Part shown: one piece after another, positions 33,259 through 43,282 of the stretch | How positions within the stretch are numbered: position 1 is the first letter of the stretch | Layout: the number at the start of each line of letters is the position of its first letter | Assembly (NCBI GenBank): GCA_024227565.1 | Contig: JAAEUE010000132.1 | Span: 1 to 64,000 of the forward strand | DNA: 64,000 nt | Reading direction: 5' to 3' | From: Alphaproteobacteria bacterium | Lineage (GTDB): Bacteria > Pseudomonadota > Alphaproteobacteria > Rhizobiales > CAJQND01 | Program-made: the position numbers and the translations under genes | Notes under the pieces: generated by a model | Told to the model about the DNA's origin: nothing | The model's input: only the letters and a program-made list of their open reading frames with translations | The model's database searches: none

Positions 33259-34356
33259 GTGCACGCAAAGACAAAATCCGAGCCTTATCTGAGCATACGG
33301 GAGCTCAGCAAAATGTTCGGCACATTCACGGCCTTGCAGGACATTGCGCTCGACATCAATGAGGGCGAGTTCGTCTGCTTTCTGGGCCCTTCAGGCTGTG
33401 GCAAGACCACATTGCTCAGGGCCATTGCCGGGCTTGACATTCAAACCACAGGTACGGTGATCCAGGCCGGACAGGACATCTCCGCCCTGCCCCCGTCAGA
33501 ACGCGACTTTGGCATTGTCTTTCAGTCCTACGCCTTGTTTCCCAATCTCACAGTCAACCGCAATGTGGCCTATGGGCTTGAGAACGCCCGCCTGGCCAAG
33601 AACAAGATCACAAGCCGCGTCACTGAATTGCTAAGCCTGGTGGGCCTGCCCGACCAGGGACCGAAATACCCAGCCCAGCTTTCCGGCGGCCAGCAGCAGC
33701 GCGTGGCATTGGCCCGGGCGTTGGCCACCTCGCCTGGCCTGCTGCTTCTGGACGAGCCGCTTTCCGCGCTCGATGCCCAGGTCCGCGTCCATCTGCGCCA
33801 CGAGATCAAGTTGCTGCAAGACCGCCTCGGCGTGACCACGGTGATGGTGACCCACGACCAGGAAGAAGCCCTCTCCATGGCCGACCGCATTGTGGTGATG
33901 AACCATGGGGTGATCGAGCAGGTGGGCACGCCCACGGAAATTTACACCGAGCCGGCCACACTGTTCGTTGCCGATTTCATTGGCGAAATGAACCACCTGT
34001 CCGGCGATGTGACCGCTGCCGGCAAGGTCAAGGTCGGCACGCTGCCGCTAACTTGCGCCACAGCAGACCTCGCCAAGGGACAGGCGGTGATCGCAACCAT
34101 CAGGCCTGAGGACATTGTGGTCAAACCCAGCAAAGGCGCCAAGAAGGCGGCCAACACCGCGGTATTGACGGTTGAGGAGCTTGAATTTCTCGGCTCGTTC
34201 TGGCGCGTTGAGCTTAGCGCGCCTTCCTTGGGCGACAACAGCCTGTCTGCCAACATCTCCATCAACAATGCCCGCAGCCTGGCGCTTGAGCCCGGCAGCA
34301 AGGTGAGCGCGGAGTTTCCCGCCGAGCGCATCCGGGTTTTCCCGGCGGTAGGGTAG
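33259..34356 (+). CDS. ABC importer ATPase, 2-aminoethylphosphonate (PhnT)/PotA-like
   Basis: 365 residues from GTG 33259 with AGGGGA upstream; a TTG at 33229 is less likely. Walker A GPSGCGKTT, Q-loop FQSYALFPNLTVNRNVAYGL, signature LSGGQQQRVALARALA, Walker B LLLLDEPLSALDAQ, switch His in VMVTHDQEEAL. The C-terminal TOBE-type domain (about 265-360) includes AVIATIRPEDIVV. Energises the fused permease encoded 9 bases downstream. Confidence 0.9.
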   Translation: MHAKTKSEPYLSIRELSKMFGTFTALQDIALDINEGEFVCFLGPSGCGKTTLLRAIAGLDIQTTGTVIQAGQDISALPPSERDFGIVFQSYALFPNLTVNRNVAYGLENARLAKNKITSRVTELLSLVGLPDQGPKYPAQLSGGQQQRVALARALATSPGLLLLDEPLSALDAQVRVHLRHEIKLLQDRLGVTTVMVTHDQEEALSMADRIVVMNHGVIEQVGTPTEIYTEPATLFVADFIGEMNHLSGDVTAAGKVKVGTLPLTCATADLAKGQAVIATIRPEDIVVKPSKGAKKAANTAVLTVEELEFLGSFWRVELSAPSLGDNSLSANISINNARSLALEPGSKVSAEFPAERIRVFPAVG

Positions 34357-34364
34357 CAGAACCC

Positions 34365-36377
34365 GTGAGCGATGCAGCCCAAGCCCTCAAAGCCGGCCCG
34401 GCCCCAACGGTGAAGCCGAAAATCAGCCGCGATGATTGGACAATGCGGCTGTTCATGGGGATCATCGCCATATACCTGGCCGTGACCTTGGTCATGCCGC
34501 TCTATGCCATGCTGTCCAAGTCGTTCTCCACCTACAAGGTGGACCTGAGCGGCTATGGCCTTCAGGTCGACACCGGCAGCGGATGGGGCGACGAAACCAC
34601 GCTCGACGCCATCAACGCCAAGCATGGCGCGTTCAAGGCGTCCGACCTTGCAGGCAGCTCGGACACAAGGCTCTCGCCGCTTGCACTGTTTCCCGACTTT
34701 TCCTTCCGCAGCCCCACCAAATACCGGCTGAAGAACCTGCGCCCGGACGTGGTGTTCCTGTTCGGCAGCGAGCGGGTGGCGGACGCCGAGTGGCATGAGT
34801 ACACCAGCAACGATTTCAGGCGCATCAGCCTGCGCCCGGTGAAGGATATCGGCGCCTCCAACTATCTGCGCTACTTCTCCACGCCATCCTTGTTCTATTC
34901 GATCTACAACTCCCTCTTCATCGCTGCGATCAGCACCTTGATCACCGTCACCATTGCCTTTGGCTTTGCCTATGCATTGTCTCGAAGTTGTATGCGTTTC
35001 AAAGGCTTCTTCCGCCTTGTTGCCATGGTGCCTATCCTGGTGCCGTCACTGTTGCCAGGCATCGCGCTGGTTTATCTGTTCGGCAATCAGGGCGTGTTGA
35101 AAGACTTGCTCTTCGGCCATTCGATCTATGGGCCCATAGGCATCGTCATAGGTTCGGTGTTCTTCACCCTGCCCCACGCTTTCATCATCATTCAAACGGC
35201 CTTGTCGATCTCTGATGCGAGGCTTTATGAGGCCGCCGTCAGCCTCAGGGCCAGCAAGTGGAAGACCTTCTGGACCGTCACCATCCCCGGCGCCCGCTAC
35301 GGCCTGATTTCCGCGGCTTTCGTGGTGTTCAACCTGGTGATCACAGACTTCGGCCTGCCCAAGGTCATCGGCGGGCAATTCAACGTGCTGGCGGTGGATA
35401 TCTATAAACAGGTGATCGGCCAGCAGAACTTTGAGATGGGCGCCGTTGTCTCCGTGGTTCTGTTGGTGCCGGCCTTGCTGGCCTTCGCCATTGACCGGAT
35501 CGTGCAGCGCCGCCAGGTGGCCTTGCTCACCGCACGTTCAGTTGCCTATGAACCCACCCCAAGCACGCGCTTCGACAGGCTGTGCCTGCTCTATTGTGCT
35601 TTTGTGGCGGTGTTCATCCTCGGTCTTCTGGGCATGTGCCAGTATGCAGCCCTGATCAAGTTCTGGCCCTACGACCTCAGTTTCTCGCTCACCAACTACA
35701 ACTTCGATGTGATGGACGGCGGCGGCTGGGCCTCGTATGGCAACTCCATAAAGCTCGCCCTGTGGACCGCCGGCATTGGCACCTGCATCATCTTTTCAGG
35801 CGCCTATATTGTTGAAAAGATGAACGGTTTCACCTGGGGACGCGGCATCTTCCAGCTTGTTGCCATGATGCCCATGGCCATTCCGGGCATGGTGTTGGGC
35901 CTGGCCTACATCTTCTTCTTCAATGAGCCCAGCAATCCGTTCAATTTCATCTATGGCACCCTGGGCATCCTGGTGGTGTGCACGGTCACCCACTTTTACA
36001 CGGTGGGCCACCTTACGGCCCTCACCGCGTTGAAACAGATGGATCCTGAATTCGAGGCCGTCTCCTCCTCCCTCAAACAACCGGTTTGGCGGCTGTTTTC
36101 ACGCATCACAGTGCCGGTCTGCCTGCCGGCGATCCTCAATATCTCGATTTATATCTTCGTGAATGCCATGACGACGGTGTCGGCGGTCGTGTTTCTCTAC
36201 AGCCCCGACACCACTCTGGCGTCGGTTGCGGTGTTGAACATGGATGATGCCGGAGACATCGCTCCAGCCGCGGCCATGGGCATGATGATCTTTTATACCA
36301 ATGCCTTAGCGCGGATTGTTCATCTTTTACTTAGCCGCGGAATTGTGACCCGAACCCAAGCATGGCGCGCCCGCTAG
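34365..36377 (+). CDS. fused two-domain ABC permease, 2-aminoethylphosphonate/iron type, with extra periplasmic domain
   Basis: 670 residues from GTG 34365. Two permease halves in one chain, each with an EAA-type loop (RLYEAAVSLRASKWKTFWTV region; and EFEAVSSSLKQPVWRLFSRI). Relatives of the PhnU2 type are about 550 residues. Here about 100 extra residues (60-160) sit between the first helix (28-50) and the conserved NYLRYFSTPSLFYSIYNSLF segment, on the periplasmic side. The two halves replace the usual pair of separate permeases. Confidence 0.87.
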   Translation: MSDAAQALKAGPAPTVKPKISRDDWTMRLFMGIIAIYLAVTLVMPLYAMLSKSFSTYKVDLSGYGLQVDTGSGWGDETTLDAINAKHGAFKASDLAGSSDTRLSPLALFPDFSFRSPTKYRLKNLRPDVVFLFGSERVADAEWHEYTSNDFRRISLRPVKDIGASNYLRYFSTPSLFYSIYNSLFIAAISTLITVTIAFGFAYALSRSCMRFKGFFRLVAMVPILVPSLLPGIALVYLFGNQGVLKDLLFGHSIYGPIGIVIGSVFFTLPHAFIIIQTALSISDARLYEAAVSLRASKWKTFWTVTIPGARYGLISAAFVVFNLVITDFGLPKVIGGQFNVLAVDIYKQVIGQQNFEMGAVVSVVLLVPALLAFAIDRIVQRRQVALLTARSVAYEPTPSTRFDRLCLLYCAFVAVFILGLLGMCQYAALIKFWPYDLSFSLTNYNFDVMDGGGWASYGNSIKLALWTAGIGTCIIFSGAYIVEKMNGFTWGRGIFQLVAMMPMAIPGMVLGLAYIFFFNEPSNPFNFIYGTLGILVVCTVTHFYTVGHLTALTALKQMDPEFEAVSSSLKQPVWRLFSRITVPVCLPAILNISIYIFVNAMTTVSAVVFLYSPDTTLASVAVLNMDDAGDIAPAAAMGMMIFYTNALARIVHLLLSRGIVTRTQAWRAR

Positions 36378-36409
36378 CTGGGCATATGTATAGACATGTT
36401 CTATGTGAC

Positions 36410-36427
36410 AAGTGACAAGTGTCACTT
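36410..36427. other. short hairpin between convergent genes
   Basis: AAGTGAC (36410-36416) pairs with GTCACTT (36421-36427) over a 4-base loop. A partial third copy of the GTGACA unit lies just upstream. It lies between the convergent permease and surE genes. No T-run follows, so a terminator role is uncertain. Confidence 0.4.
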
Positions 36428-36559
36428 AGCAGAAAACCCCCAAATTACGAAACGAACCCAATTTCGCGTAAGATCCTGAATTCAGGCTGATAATAACAAC
36501 TTTTGACGGTTCGGTGGCGTCCGAATATGAACAAAACGCCAAATTGTGGCTAGCCGCAA

Positions 36560-37366
36560 CTAGTTGCCGATCACATCGCGCAAGCCCGCCAGCGCCTGTT
36601 CCTGGGTCAGGTTCAGATGCAGCGGCGTGATCGAGATCCGGCCATCATAGATGGCCCGAAGATCGGTGCCTTCCGGCGGGTTTGACAGCTCGCGGCGGAA
36701 CCCAAGCCAGTAGTAGGCCCGGCCCCGGCCATCTTCACGCTCAAGGATGTTCAAGAGGTTCTGGTCCCGTTGGCCCTGCACGGTCACCTCGGTGTCGCCC
36801 ACCTTGTCCGGCTCGCAATCGGGGAAGTTGATGTTCATCACCGTGCTGGCGTCAAAGCCGGTTCCAAAGAGCGTGCGCACCAGCCCTGCCCCATGGGCCT
36901 CAGCGCACTGCCAGCGCACGGTGAGCCGGTCTGAATGGTCAAAGCCGTACGACTGCGAAAGCGCCATGGAGCGAATGCCCAGAGCGCTGCCCTCCATGGC
37001 CCCGGCGATAGTGCCTGAGTAGGTCACATCGTCGGCAATGTTTTGGCCGCGGTTGACGCCCGAAAGCACCAGATCCGGCGGATTGTCGAGGATAAACCTG
37101 TAGGCCATCAACACGCAGTCTGCCGGCGTGCCTTCAACCGCATATTTATGCTCGGCAAGCTGGCGCATGCGCAAGGGTTTGGACAGCGTGATGGAGCGCG
37201 AGGCCCCGGACTGCTCGCTTTCCGGCGCCACCACCAGAATATCGTCGCTCAACTGGGCTGCGATCTTCTCCAGCGCCACCAGGCCCGGGGCATTGATGCC
37301 ATCGTCGTTGGTGAGCAGAATGCGGGCAGGCTTGCCGTCGGCCCGCTTCAGGAAGCCATCAGCCAT
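36560..37366 (-). CDS. surE: 5'-nucleotidase SurE (survival protein)
   Basis: 268 residues from ATG 37366, which overlaps the serS stop by eight bases. Metal-dependent nucleoside 5'-monophosphate phosphatase. Motifs: [20 protein letters not shown] (metal-binding DD), [17 protein letters not shown], and [20 protein letters not shown] with IAGAMEG. Second gene after serS in the conserved order. pcm, normally next, is displaced by the plus-strand transport block. Confidence 0.96.
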   Translation of the reverse strand: MADGFLKRADGKPARILLTNDDGINAPGLVALEKIAAQLSDDILVVAPESEQSGASRSITLSKPLRMRQLAEHKYAVEGTPADCVLMAYRFILDNPPDLVLSGVNRGQNIADDVTYSGTIAGAMEGSALGIRSMALSQSYGFDHSDRLTVRWQCAEAHGAGLVRTLFGTGFDASTVMNINFPDCEPDKVGDTEVTVQGQRDQNLLNILEREDGRGRAYYWLGFRRELSNPPEGTDLRAIYDGRISITPLHLNLTQEQALAGLRDVIGN

Positions 37367-38642
37367 TGGCGCCACCGAAGGTCTCAATGCCCCCCATGTA
37401 AGGAGCCAGGGCGTCAGGCACCTTCACGGTGCCGTCTGCCTGCTGATAGTTCTCCAGCACCGCGATCAGCGTGCGCCCGACGGCAAGGCCTGAGCCATTC
37501 AGGGTGTGCACGTGCTGCACATTGCCTTCGCCGTCCCTGTAGCGCGCATTCATGCGGCGGGCCTGGAAGTCGCCGCACACCGAGCAGCTTGAAATCTCCC
37601 GGAACATGTCCTGGCCCGGCAGCCACACCTCGATGTCGTAGGTCTTGCGGGCGCCAAAGCCGATGTCGCCGGTGCACAGCACCACAACCCGGTAGTGCAG
37701 CCCCAGGCGCTTCAGGATCTCTTCAGCGCAGCCCAGCATGCGCTCTAGCTCGCCGTCTGACTGTTCGGGCGTGGTGATGCTCACCAGCTCCACCTTGGAG
37801 AACTGATGCTGGCGGATCATGCCGCGCGTATCGCGCCCCGCAGCACCGGCTTCAGCGCGGAAACAGGGTGTAAACGCGGTCACGCGCTTCGGCAGATCAG
37901 CCTCAGGCAATATGCTTTCACGCACCAGATTGGTCAGCGAGACCTCAGCGGTCGGGATCAGCCAGCGGTCGTCCACCGTCTTGAACTGATCTTCTTCAAA
38001 CTTCGGCAACTGTCCGGTGCCGTAGAGCGCATCCGAGTTCACCAGAATGGGCGGGCTCACCTCAGTGTAGCCGTTCTCCTGGGTGTGGACGTCCAGCATA
38101 AGCTGCGCCAGCGCCCGCTCCATCCGGGCCATGGGACCGGTGAGGACCACAAACCGCGATCCGGCCAGCTTGGCGGCGGTTTCAAAGTCCATCAGCCCCA
38201 TATCTTCGCCCAGCTCAAAATGCTGCTTGGGGGCAAAGTCGAACTGAGGCTTGTCGCCAACTGTGTGTTGCAGGGCGTTGTCGTCTTCACTGGCGCCGTC
38301 GGGCACCTCGTCATACGGCAGGTTGGGCAAGGCCGACAGGCACGCCTCCAGCTCATCGGTCAGCCGGCGTTCTTCGGTCTCGCCGTTCTGGATGAAACTC
38401 TTGAGCTCTGCCACTTCGTCAATCAGCACCTGGGCCCCCGCGTCGTCGCCGGACGCCTTGGCCTTCCCAATGTCCTTGGAGGCCGCGTTCCGGCGCGTTT
38501 GCGCCTCTTGGAGTTTCTGCACGTGGTCGCGGCGGGCGTGGTCCAGCTTGAGCACCTCGCCGGACGTCGCGCCAAGTCCGCGCCGCGCCAATCCGGCATC
38601 AAACGCATCGGGGTTATCGCGTATCCATCTAATATCGAACAT
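37359..38642 (-). CDS. serS: serine--tRNA ligase
   Basis: 427 residues. The N-terminal coiled-coil tRNA-binding arm (about 30-100) includes [20 protein letters not shown]. The class II core follows, with motif 2 [20 protein letters not shown] and motif 3 as in [20 protein letters not shown]. Full length for bacterial SerRS. It starts the serS-surE pair on the minus strand. Its upstream DNA is shared with the plus-strand NitT/TauT-type importer. Confidence 0.97.
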   Translation of the reverse strand: MFDIRWIRDNPDAFDAGLARRGLGATSGEVLKLDHARRDHVQKLQEAQTRRNAASKDIGKAKASGDDAGAQVLIDEVAELKSFIQNGETEERRLTDELEACLSALPNLPYDEVPDGASEDDNALQHTVGDKPQFDFAPKQHFELGEDMGLMDFETAAKLAGSRFVVLTGPMARMERALAQLMLDVHTQENGYTEVSPPILVNSDALYGTGQLPKFEEDQFKTVDDRWLIPTAEVSLTNLVRESILPEADLPKRVTAFTPCFRAEAGAAGRDTRGMIRQHQFSKVELVSITTPEQSDGELERMLGCAEEILKRLGLHYRVVVLCTGDIGFGARKTYDIEVWLPGQDMFREISSCSVCGDFQARRMNARYRDGEGNVQHVHTLNGSGLAVGRTLIAVLENYQQADGTVKVPDALAPYMGGIETFGGANG

Positions 38643-38878
38643 CGGCTCAGTCAGAAGGTTGAAGGGTTTCAGGAATCACAAGGCACATTATGGGCAACGT
38701 CAGTGCTGTATACGCAACGAGGCCCGAATGTGCCAGCGTAAGCGCGCCACAGGGCCAACAATATTGCCAGCGCTCTCAGACAGCTCGCTTTGCGGCGCAG
38801 CGTGTGCCGATTATCACGGGTTGTAGAAACCGAACGCCATTGTATGATCGCCCGCAAAACACTCATCGGAGGAACCTC

Positions 38879-39892
38879 ATGACCACGTTCACACGACGCA
38901 CAGCCTTGAGCCTAATGGGCGCCGCCGCCGCAACTCCTCTGATCGGCCTGCCGGCCTACGCCAAAACCAAAGTGAGGGTGGGCGCGCTACGGTTCACCAG
39001 CCACTCGGCCAGCTTTGTGGCCTTTGAGCGCGGTTATTTCGCCGAGGAAGGCCTGGACGTTGAGTTCAAGTTCTTCCAGGCCGCCCAGCCCATGGCCGTG
39101 GCCATTGCCTCGCGTGACGCTGACTACGCCGTAACCGCCATCTCCGGAGGCCTGATCTCGCTGGCGGACAAAGGCGCTGCCAAGGTCATCGGCGGCGCAT
39201 TGTCCGAAGAAGCCGGCACCGACGGCCAGAAGTTCCTGGTTTCAGATGCCGCCTATCAGGCCGGTGCCACCGCGCTCTCCAAGCTTGACGGCAAGTCCTA
39301 TGCGGTCACCCAGGCTGGCTCTTCGTTCCATTACATGGGCTCGAAGATGGCGGCCAAGGAGGGCATCTCGCTCAAGTTCAAGCCCCTGCAGAAGGTCGGA
39401 GCCATCATCGGGGCCCTGAAATCAGGCCAGGTGGACGCCTGGTCAATTGTGCCCCACATCGCAAAGCCTCTCGCCAGATCCGGCAAGGTGCACATCATCG
39501 GCAATGTGGCTGACTACCTGCCAGACTATCAGGTGACGACCGTCTTCACCTCTGCTGCCAATGCCGCCAACGAGCGGGTCAAGACCGAGGCCTTCCTGCG
39601 CGCTTTTTCCCGCGGCGCTGCCGACTTCAACGCCGCCCTGGTGGACAAGACCGCAGGAGATGAGGCGGCTGAACAGATGGTCAAGCTGATCCACAAATAC
39701 GTTTACGCCAGCAAACCCTATGAGAAGGCCAGAAACAGCATCATCAACGGCGCCATGCGCATCAACGAGGGCGCAGCCATGAACGCCGCCTCCATCCAAG
39801 ATCAGATCGATTGGTTCAAGACTGAGAAGCTGGTCAAGGACCACATCACCATGGAGACCCTGGTGGATCCCTCCTACGTGAAGGCAAGCTAG
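38879..39892 (+). CDS. ABC importer binding protein, NitT/TauT (NMT1/THI5-like), Tat-exported
   Basis: 337 residues from ATG 38879, with a strong CGGAGGA site. Twin-arginine leader FTRRTALSLMGAAAATPLIG. The mature part begins KTKVRVGALRFTSHSASFVA and has GYFAEEGLDVEFKFFQAAQP, typical of nitrate/sulfonate/pyrimidine-precursor binding proteins. The ligand cannot be named; sulfonates, thiamine precursors and aromatic acids are candidates. Forms an operon with the next ATPase and permease. Confidence 0.87.
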   Translation: MTTFTRRTALSLMGAAAATPLIGLPAYAKTKVRVGALRFTSHSASFVAFERGYFAEEGLDVEFKFFQAAQPMAVAIASRDADYAVTAISGGLISLADKGAAKVIGGALSEEAGTDGQKFLVSDAAYQAGATALSKLDGKSYAVTQAGSSFHYMGSKMAAKEGISLKFKPLQKVGAIIGALKSGQVDAWSIVPHIAKPLARSGKVHIIGNVADYLPDYQVTTVFTSAANAANERVKTEAFLRAFSRGAADFNAALVDKTAGDEAAEQMVKLIHKYVYASKPYEKARNSIINGAMRINEGAAMNAASIQDQIDWFKTEKLVKDHITMETLVDPSYVKAS

Positions 39893-39919
39893 CGGGCCGT
39901 TCGTCGGTCTGCACTCTTC

Positions 39920-40687
39920 ATGGATCTCTTGGTCAAACAGGTCAGCCACCGCTACGGCGATCTGGACGTCTTGCAGAATGTCACGTTGGATATCCCGAAA
40001 GGCAAGATCGTCTGCCTGGTCGGACCGTCAGGCTGCGGAAAGTCCACATTGCTGAGGCTCATCGGCGGCCTTGAGCAACCCTCTTCGGGGCAAATTGTGC
40101 AAATCGGAGACCCACCCGATGCCTGCCTCAATCCGTTGACATACGTCTTCCAAGACTTTGCCCTTCTGCCCTGGCGCAGCGTAGAGGGCAATATCTCTCT
40201 GGTTCTCGAAGACCACGATATTCCGGGTCACGAGGCCCAGCGCATCATCGCGGATGTGTTGGAGCGCACAAAACTCACCGATTTCCGGGCCGCATTGCCC
40301 AAGCAGCTTTCCGGCGGCATGAAACAGCGCGTTGCCATTGCGCGCGCACTTGCGGTTAATCCTGCCGTGCTGCTGCTGGATGAGCCGCTTTCTGCGCTCG
40401 ACAGCCAGACCCGCGAATTGCTCATGGACGATTTGCTGGCATTGTGGTCCAGGCAAGCGTTCACGGCGGTCTACGTCACCCACAACCTGCATGAGGCGGT
40501 TCGCTTGGGGCACGTCATCGCCGTGCTCTCGCGGCGGCCCGGGGAAATCAAACAGCTCGTGGAACTCGACATTCCGCTTGGAGAGCGCTCCCCTGATGAT
40601 CCTGCGTTACAGCTTCACCAGCAGCACCTCTGGGATTTGATGAGGGAAGAAGCCATCGCAGCCGATAAGGAGCTGGTGGATGTCTGA
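39920..40687 (+). CDS. ABC importer ATPase, NitT/TauT (SsuB/TauB) type
   Basis: 255 residues. Walker A GPSGCGKST, Q-loop YVFQDFALLPWRSVEGNISL (the LLPWR form is typical of SsuB/TauB), signature [16 protein letters not shown], Walker B VLLLDEPLSALDSQ, and the D-loop/His stretch AVYVTHNLHEAVRL. Overlaps the following permease gene by eight bases. Confidence 0.92.
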   Translation: MDLLVKQVSHRYGDLDVLQNVTLDIPKGKIVCLVGPSGCGKSTLLRLIGGLEQPSSGQIVQIGDPPDACLNPLTYVFQDFALLPWRSVEGNISLVLEDHDIPGHEAQRIIADVLERTKLTDFRAALPKQLSGGMKQRVAIARALAVNPAVLLLDEPLSALDSQTRELLMDDLLALWSRQAFTAVYVTHNLHEAVRLGHVIAVLSRRPGEIKQLVELDIPLGERSPDDPALQLHQQHLWDLMREEAIAADKELVDV

Positions 40688-41471
40688 GCCCAGACCTGTC
40701 AAGTTTCGCGGCGGCGGTTTTGCCCCCACCAGCATCAAGTGGATTGGCCCGGTCGTCTTCATCGTTCTTATCGGATTGCTCGAACTTGGCACCCAGACGG
40801 GCATCATAGCCCCGCTCACGCTTCCCAAGCCGAGCGATGTGCTGGCCACTTTCGGTGAGCTCTGGCGCTCTGGCCAGCTGTGGCTGCATCTTGTGCCGTC
40901 GCTCACCCGGCTGCTCATGGGGGCGGCACTTGGGGTCACCACAGGCATCGCCATTGGCATTGCCATAGGTCTGTTCTCACATATCCGTGCTGGGCTGGTT
41001 CCTCTGGTTGCCGCGATCTTCCCCATTCCCAAGATCGCCCTTCTGCCGCTGTTCGTCATCTGGTTCGGCATTGATGAGGGTTCAAAATACGCCCTTATTG
41101 CGCTCGGCACCTTCACCCCAACTGTGGTTGCCACCTACGGCGCTGTCGACAACGTAGACCGCAGCCTGATCCGCATGGGCCAAAGTTTCGGGCTGTCTTG
41201 GCGCTCAATTGTGTGGAAAATCGTGCTCCCCGGTGCCATGCCGGGCATTCTGTCCGGCCTGCGCATCAGCTTGGCAATTGGCATCATTTTGTTGGTGGCC
41301 GCAGAGATGTTGGGAGCTGAGCACGGCATCGGCGCCTACATCCTGCAGGCCGGTTCACTTTATGACTTGGAACGCCTGTTTGCCGGCGTCGTCATCCTGT
41401 CGCTGCTGGGAGTGACTGTGAGCGCCGTGATCGGGCACTTGGAGCGTCGGATCTTGCGGTGGAGAAGCTAG
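40680..41471 (+). CDS. ABC importer permease, NitT/TauT (SsuC/TauC) type
   Basis: 263 residues with about six helices. The EAA-loop region is SFGLSWRSIVWKIVLPGAMP. The segment IFPIPKIALLPLFVIWFGID is diagnostic of SsuC/TauC-like permeases. It completes the importer inserted, on the opposite strand, between tatC and serS. Confidence 0.92.
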   Translation: MSEPRPVKFRGGGFAPTSIKWIGPVVFIVLIGLLELGTQTGIIAPLTLPKPSDVLATFGELWRSGQLWLHLVPSLTRLLMGAALGVTTGIAIGIAIGLFSHIRAGLVPLVAAIFPIPKIALLPLFVIWFGIDEGSKYALIALGTFTPTVVATYGAVDNVDRSLIRMGQSFGLSWRSIVWKIVLPGAMPGILSGLRISLAIGIILLVAAEMLGAEHGIGAYILQAGSLYDLERLFAGVVILSLLGVTVSAVIGHLERRILRWRS

Positions 41472-41519
41472 AGCAACCTCCGATCAGACGGTTACGTCTG
41501 AGCGGGGGTAAGTTGCTCG
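41471..41519. other. nested hairpin between convergent genes
   Basis: The inner stem CAGACG/CGTCTG (41485-41490, 41495-41500, GTTA loop) is enclosed by an outer GAGCAAC/GTTGCTC pair (41471-41477, 41513-41519). It starts at the permease stop codon. The cloverleaf-like nesting suggests either a terminator relic or a copy of an intergenic repeat family. Confidence 0.5.
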
Positions 41520-41535
41520 TCCGCAACGATAGTCT

Positions 41536-41571
41536 GGGGCATGTTTTGCTCAGTTTGAGCAAAACTTGCCC
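41536..41571. terminator. strong hairpin at the tatC 3' end
   Basis: GTTTTGCTC (41543-41551) pairs perfectly with GAGCAAAAC (41557-41565) over a 5-base loop, extended by GGGGC/GCCC at the base. T and A runs lie inside the arms, so it can act in both directions between the converging importer and tat operons. Confidence 0.65.
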
Positions 41572-42368
41572 TAGAGGCCCAGTTCAGCGTCACGTTCTGC
41601 TTCTTCTTTTGCCCGCTTCTTCTCAACCATTGCGACAGCCAGAATGCTCAGCTCATAGAGCAGCAATGTGGGCACGGCCAAACCAAGCTGGCTCACCGGA
41701 TCCGGCGGTGTCAGAAAGGCGGCAACAACAAACGTCAGCACAATGGCGTACTTGCGCTTGCTCCTGAGACCGTCCGCAGACGTCATTCCAGCCCGCGCCA
41801 TTAGCGTGAGCACGACAGGCAGCTGGAAGCATAAGCCGAAGGCAAAAATCAGCGTCATGATCAGGCTGAGATACTCGCTCACCCTGGGCAGCAGTGAGAT
41901 GGTTGCCTGCTGGTCGTTGCCGGTCTGCTGCATGGTCAAAAAGAACGACATGGCAAGCGGCATAATCAGGAAATAGACCAGACTTGCCCCCATCATGAAC
42001 AAGATGGGCGTTGCCAGCAGGAACGGAAGGAACGCGCCGCGTTCGTTCTTGTAAAGCCCCGGTGCCACGAATTTGTAAAGCTGGGTGGCGATCACCGGAA
42101 ACGAGATGAACAATCCGCCAAACAGCGCGATTTTGAACTGCGTGAACAGATATTCCTGCGGCGCAGTGAAGATCAGCTTCAGTTCGGCCACATCCCCTGT
42201 TGCCCGTTCATAGGGATAGAGCAGGATGTTGAAGATGTGGTCGGCCATGATAAAGCAGCCAATCGCTGCAATCACCAAACCGATCACCGCATAAATCAAG
42301 CGCTGACGCAACTCGGTCAGGTGCTCAACAAGCGGCGCCTGGGTGGCATCAATTTCTTCCTGGCTCAT
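41571..42368 (-). CDS. tatC: Sec-independent translocase subunit TatC
   Basis: 265 residues with six membrane helices. N-terminal PLVEHLTELRQRLIYAVIGL is the twin-arginine-binding surface, with the conserved Glu-Leu-Arg. Also FTAPQEYLFTQFKIALFGGL and a Pro-rich ending TPPDPVSQLGLAVPTLLLYE. It exports folded proteins; the window itself encodes several Tat substrates (NosZ, NosX, deiminase, binding protein). Last gene of tatABC. Confidence 0.97.
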   Translation of the reverse strand: MSQEEIDATQAPLVEHLTELRQRLIYAVIGLVIAAIGCFIMADHIFNILLYPYERATGDVAELKLIFTAPQEYLFTQFKIALFGGLFISFPVIATQLYKFVAPGLYKNERGAFLPFLLATPILFMMGASLVYFLIMPLAMSFFLTMQQTGNDQQATISLLPRVSEYLSLIMTLIFAFGLCFQLPVVLTLMARAGMTSADGLRSKRKYAIVLTFVVAAFLTPPDPVSQLGLAVPTLLLYELSILAVAMVEKKRAKEEAERDAELGL

Positions 42369-42381
42369 TCAGATATCGCCC

Positions 42382-42855
42382 TCACCCGGCGGTCTTGGCG
42401 GCGGGTTTTGCGGCGGCCGTCTTCTTTGGTGTCTTCTTTTTACGAGCGGTCGGTTTCGATGATTTGGCTCTCACTTTGGCAGCCGTCTTGGCAGCTGTCT
42501 TGTTGGCCTCATCAATCGGGTCCGCTTTGGGTTTTTCGGTAGGTGCTGGTGCTGGCGCTTCTGTATCCAGATCCAGCTTCATCTCATCGAACTCGTCCTT
42601 CACCGGATCGAGCGCCTGGCTAACGGTGTCGGTAACCGAAAAGTTCTTCACGTCGCTGACACTTTTGGTGATGTCGTCCATACCCGTATCGCGGGCAGCC
42701 TCTTCGAACATGGACTGAAATTCCCGGGCCATGCCGCGCATTTTTGCGACAAACTGCCCGAATGCCCGCAGCATCTTGGGCAGTTCCTTAGGGCCCACTA
42801 CAATGATGGCGACTATGCCGATCAGCAGCAGCTCTGTAGCGCCAATATCAAACAT
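42382..42855 (-). CDS. tatB: Sec-independent translocase subunit TatB
   Basis: 157 residues. N-terminal helix MFDIGATELLLIGIVAIIVV followed by GPKELPKMLRAFGQFVAKMR, the TatB signature with the Gly-Pro hinge. A long charged C-terminal tail is rich in Lys, Ala and Pro. It forms the receptor with TatC for twin-arginine signals. Confidence 0.95.
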   Translation of the reverse strand: MFDIGATELLLIGIVAIIVVGPKELPKMLRAFGQFVAKMRGMAREFQSMFEEAARDTGMDDITKSVSDVKNFSVTDTVSQALDPVKDEFDEMKLDLDTEAPAPAPTEKPKADPIDEANKTAAKTAAKVRAKSSKPTARKKKTPKKTAAAKPAAKTAG

Positions 42856-42918
42856 TGGGTTTTCGTTCCTGCAGGCACAGCCGGAGCAATCCGGCCTAGG
42901 CGGCAGCGCAAAGCGCTA

Positions 42919-43152
42919 TCAGGACTTGGCTTCCGTTTCGGACTTAGCGGCAGCCTCAGCAACGTCTTCCGCGCTGTGATCAATGGTCTTGGAAGCCTCT
43001 TCCGTGACCTCCTCGGCATCGTCCGCCATGCCCTTCTTGAAGCTCTTGATGCCTTTCGCCACATCTCCCATCAACTCGGAGATCTTACCGCGGCCAAACA
43101 GCAACACGATGACCACCAGGATCAAAATGATCTGTACGGGTCCAACTGACAT
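42919..43152 (-). CDS. tatA: Sec-independent translocase subunit TatA
   Basis: 77 residues. Single helix [20 protein letters not shown] then [20 protein letters not shown], the amphipathic helix typical of TatA, and an acidic tail. The Phe-Gly hinge is in LLFGRG. It is the pore-forming partner of TatBC. Confidence 0.96.
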   Translation of the reverse strand: MSVGPVQIILILVVIVLLFGRGKISELMGDVAKGIKSFKKGMADDAEEVTEEASKTIDHSAEDVAEAAAKSETEAKS

Positions 43153-43282
43153 TCCCTTAAACTCCCAAACCAGAATGCGCCAAATCTATTCGGCACTATC
43201 GCAAAATCACTTCCAGCCCGCAACAAATCCAACCACACGTGGCTAACGGAGCGGGCCGCTCCGTGCTGTATATAGAGACTTT

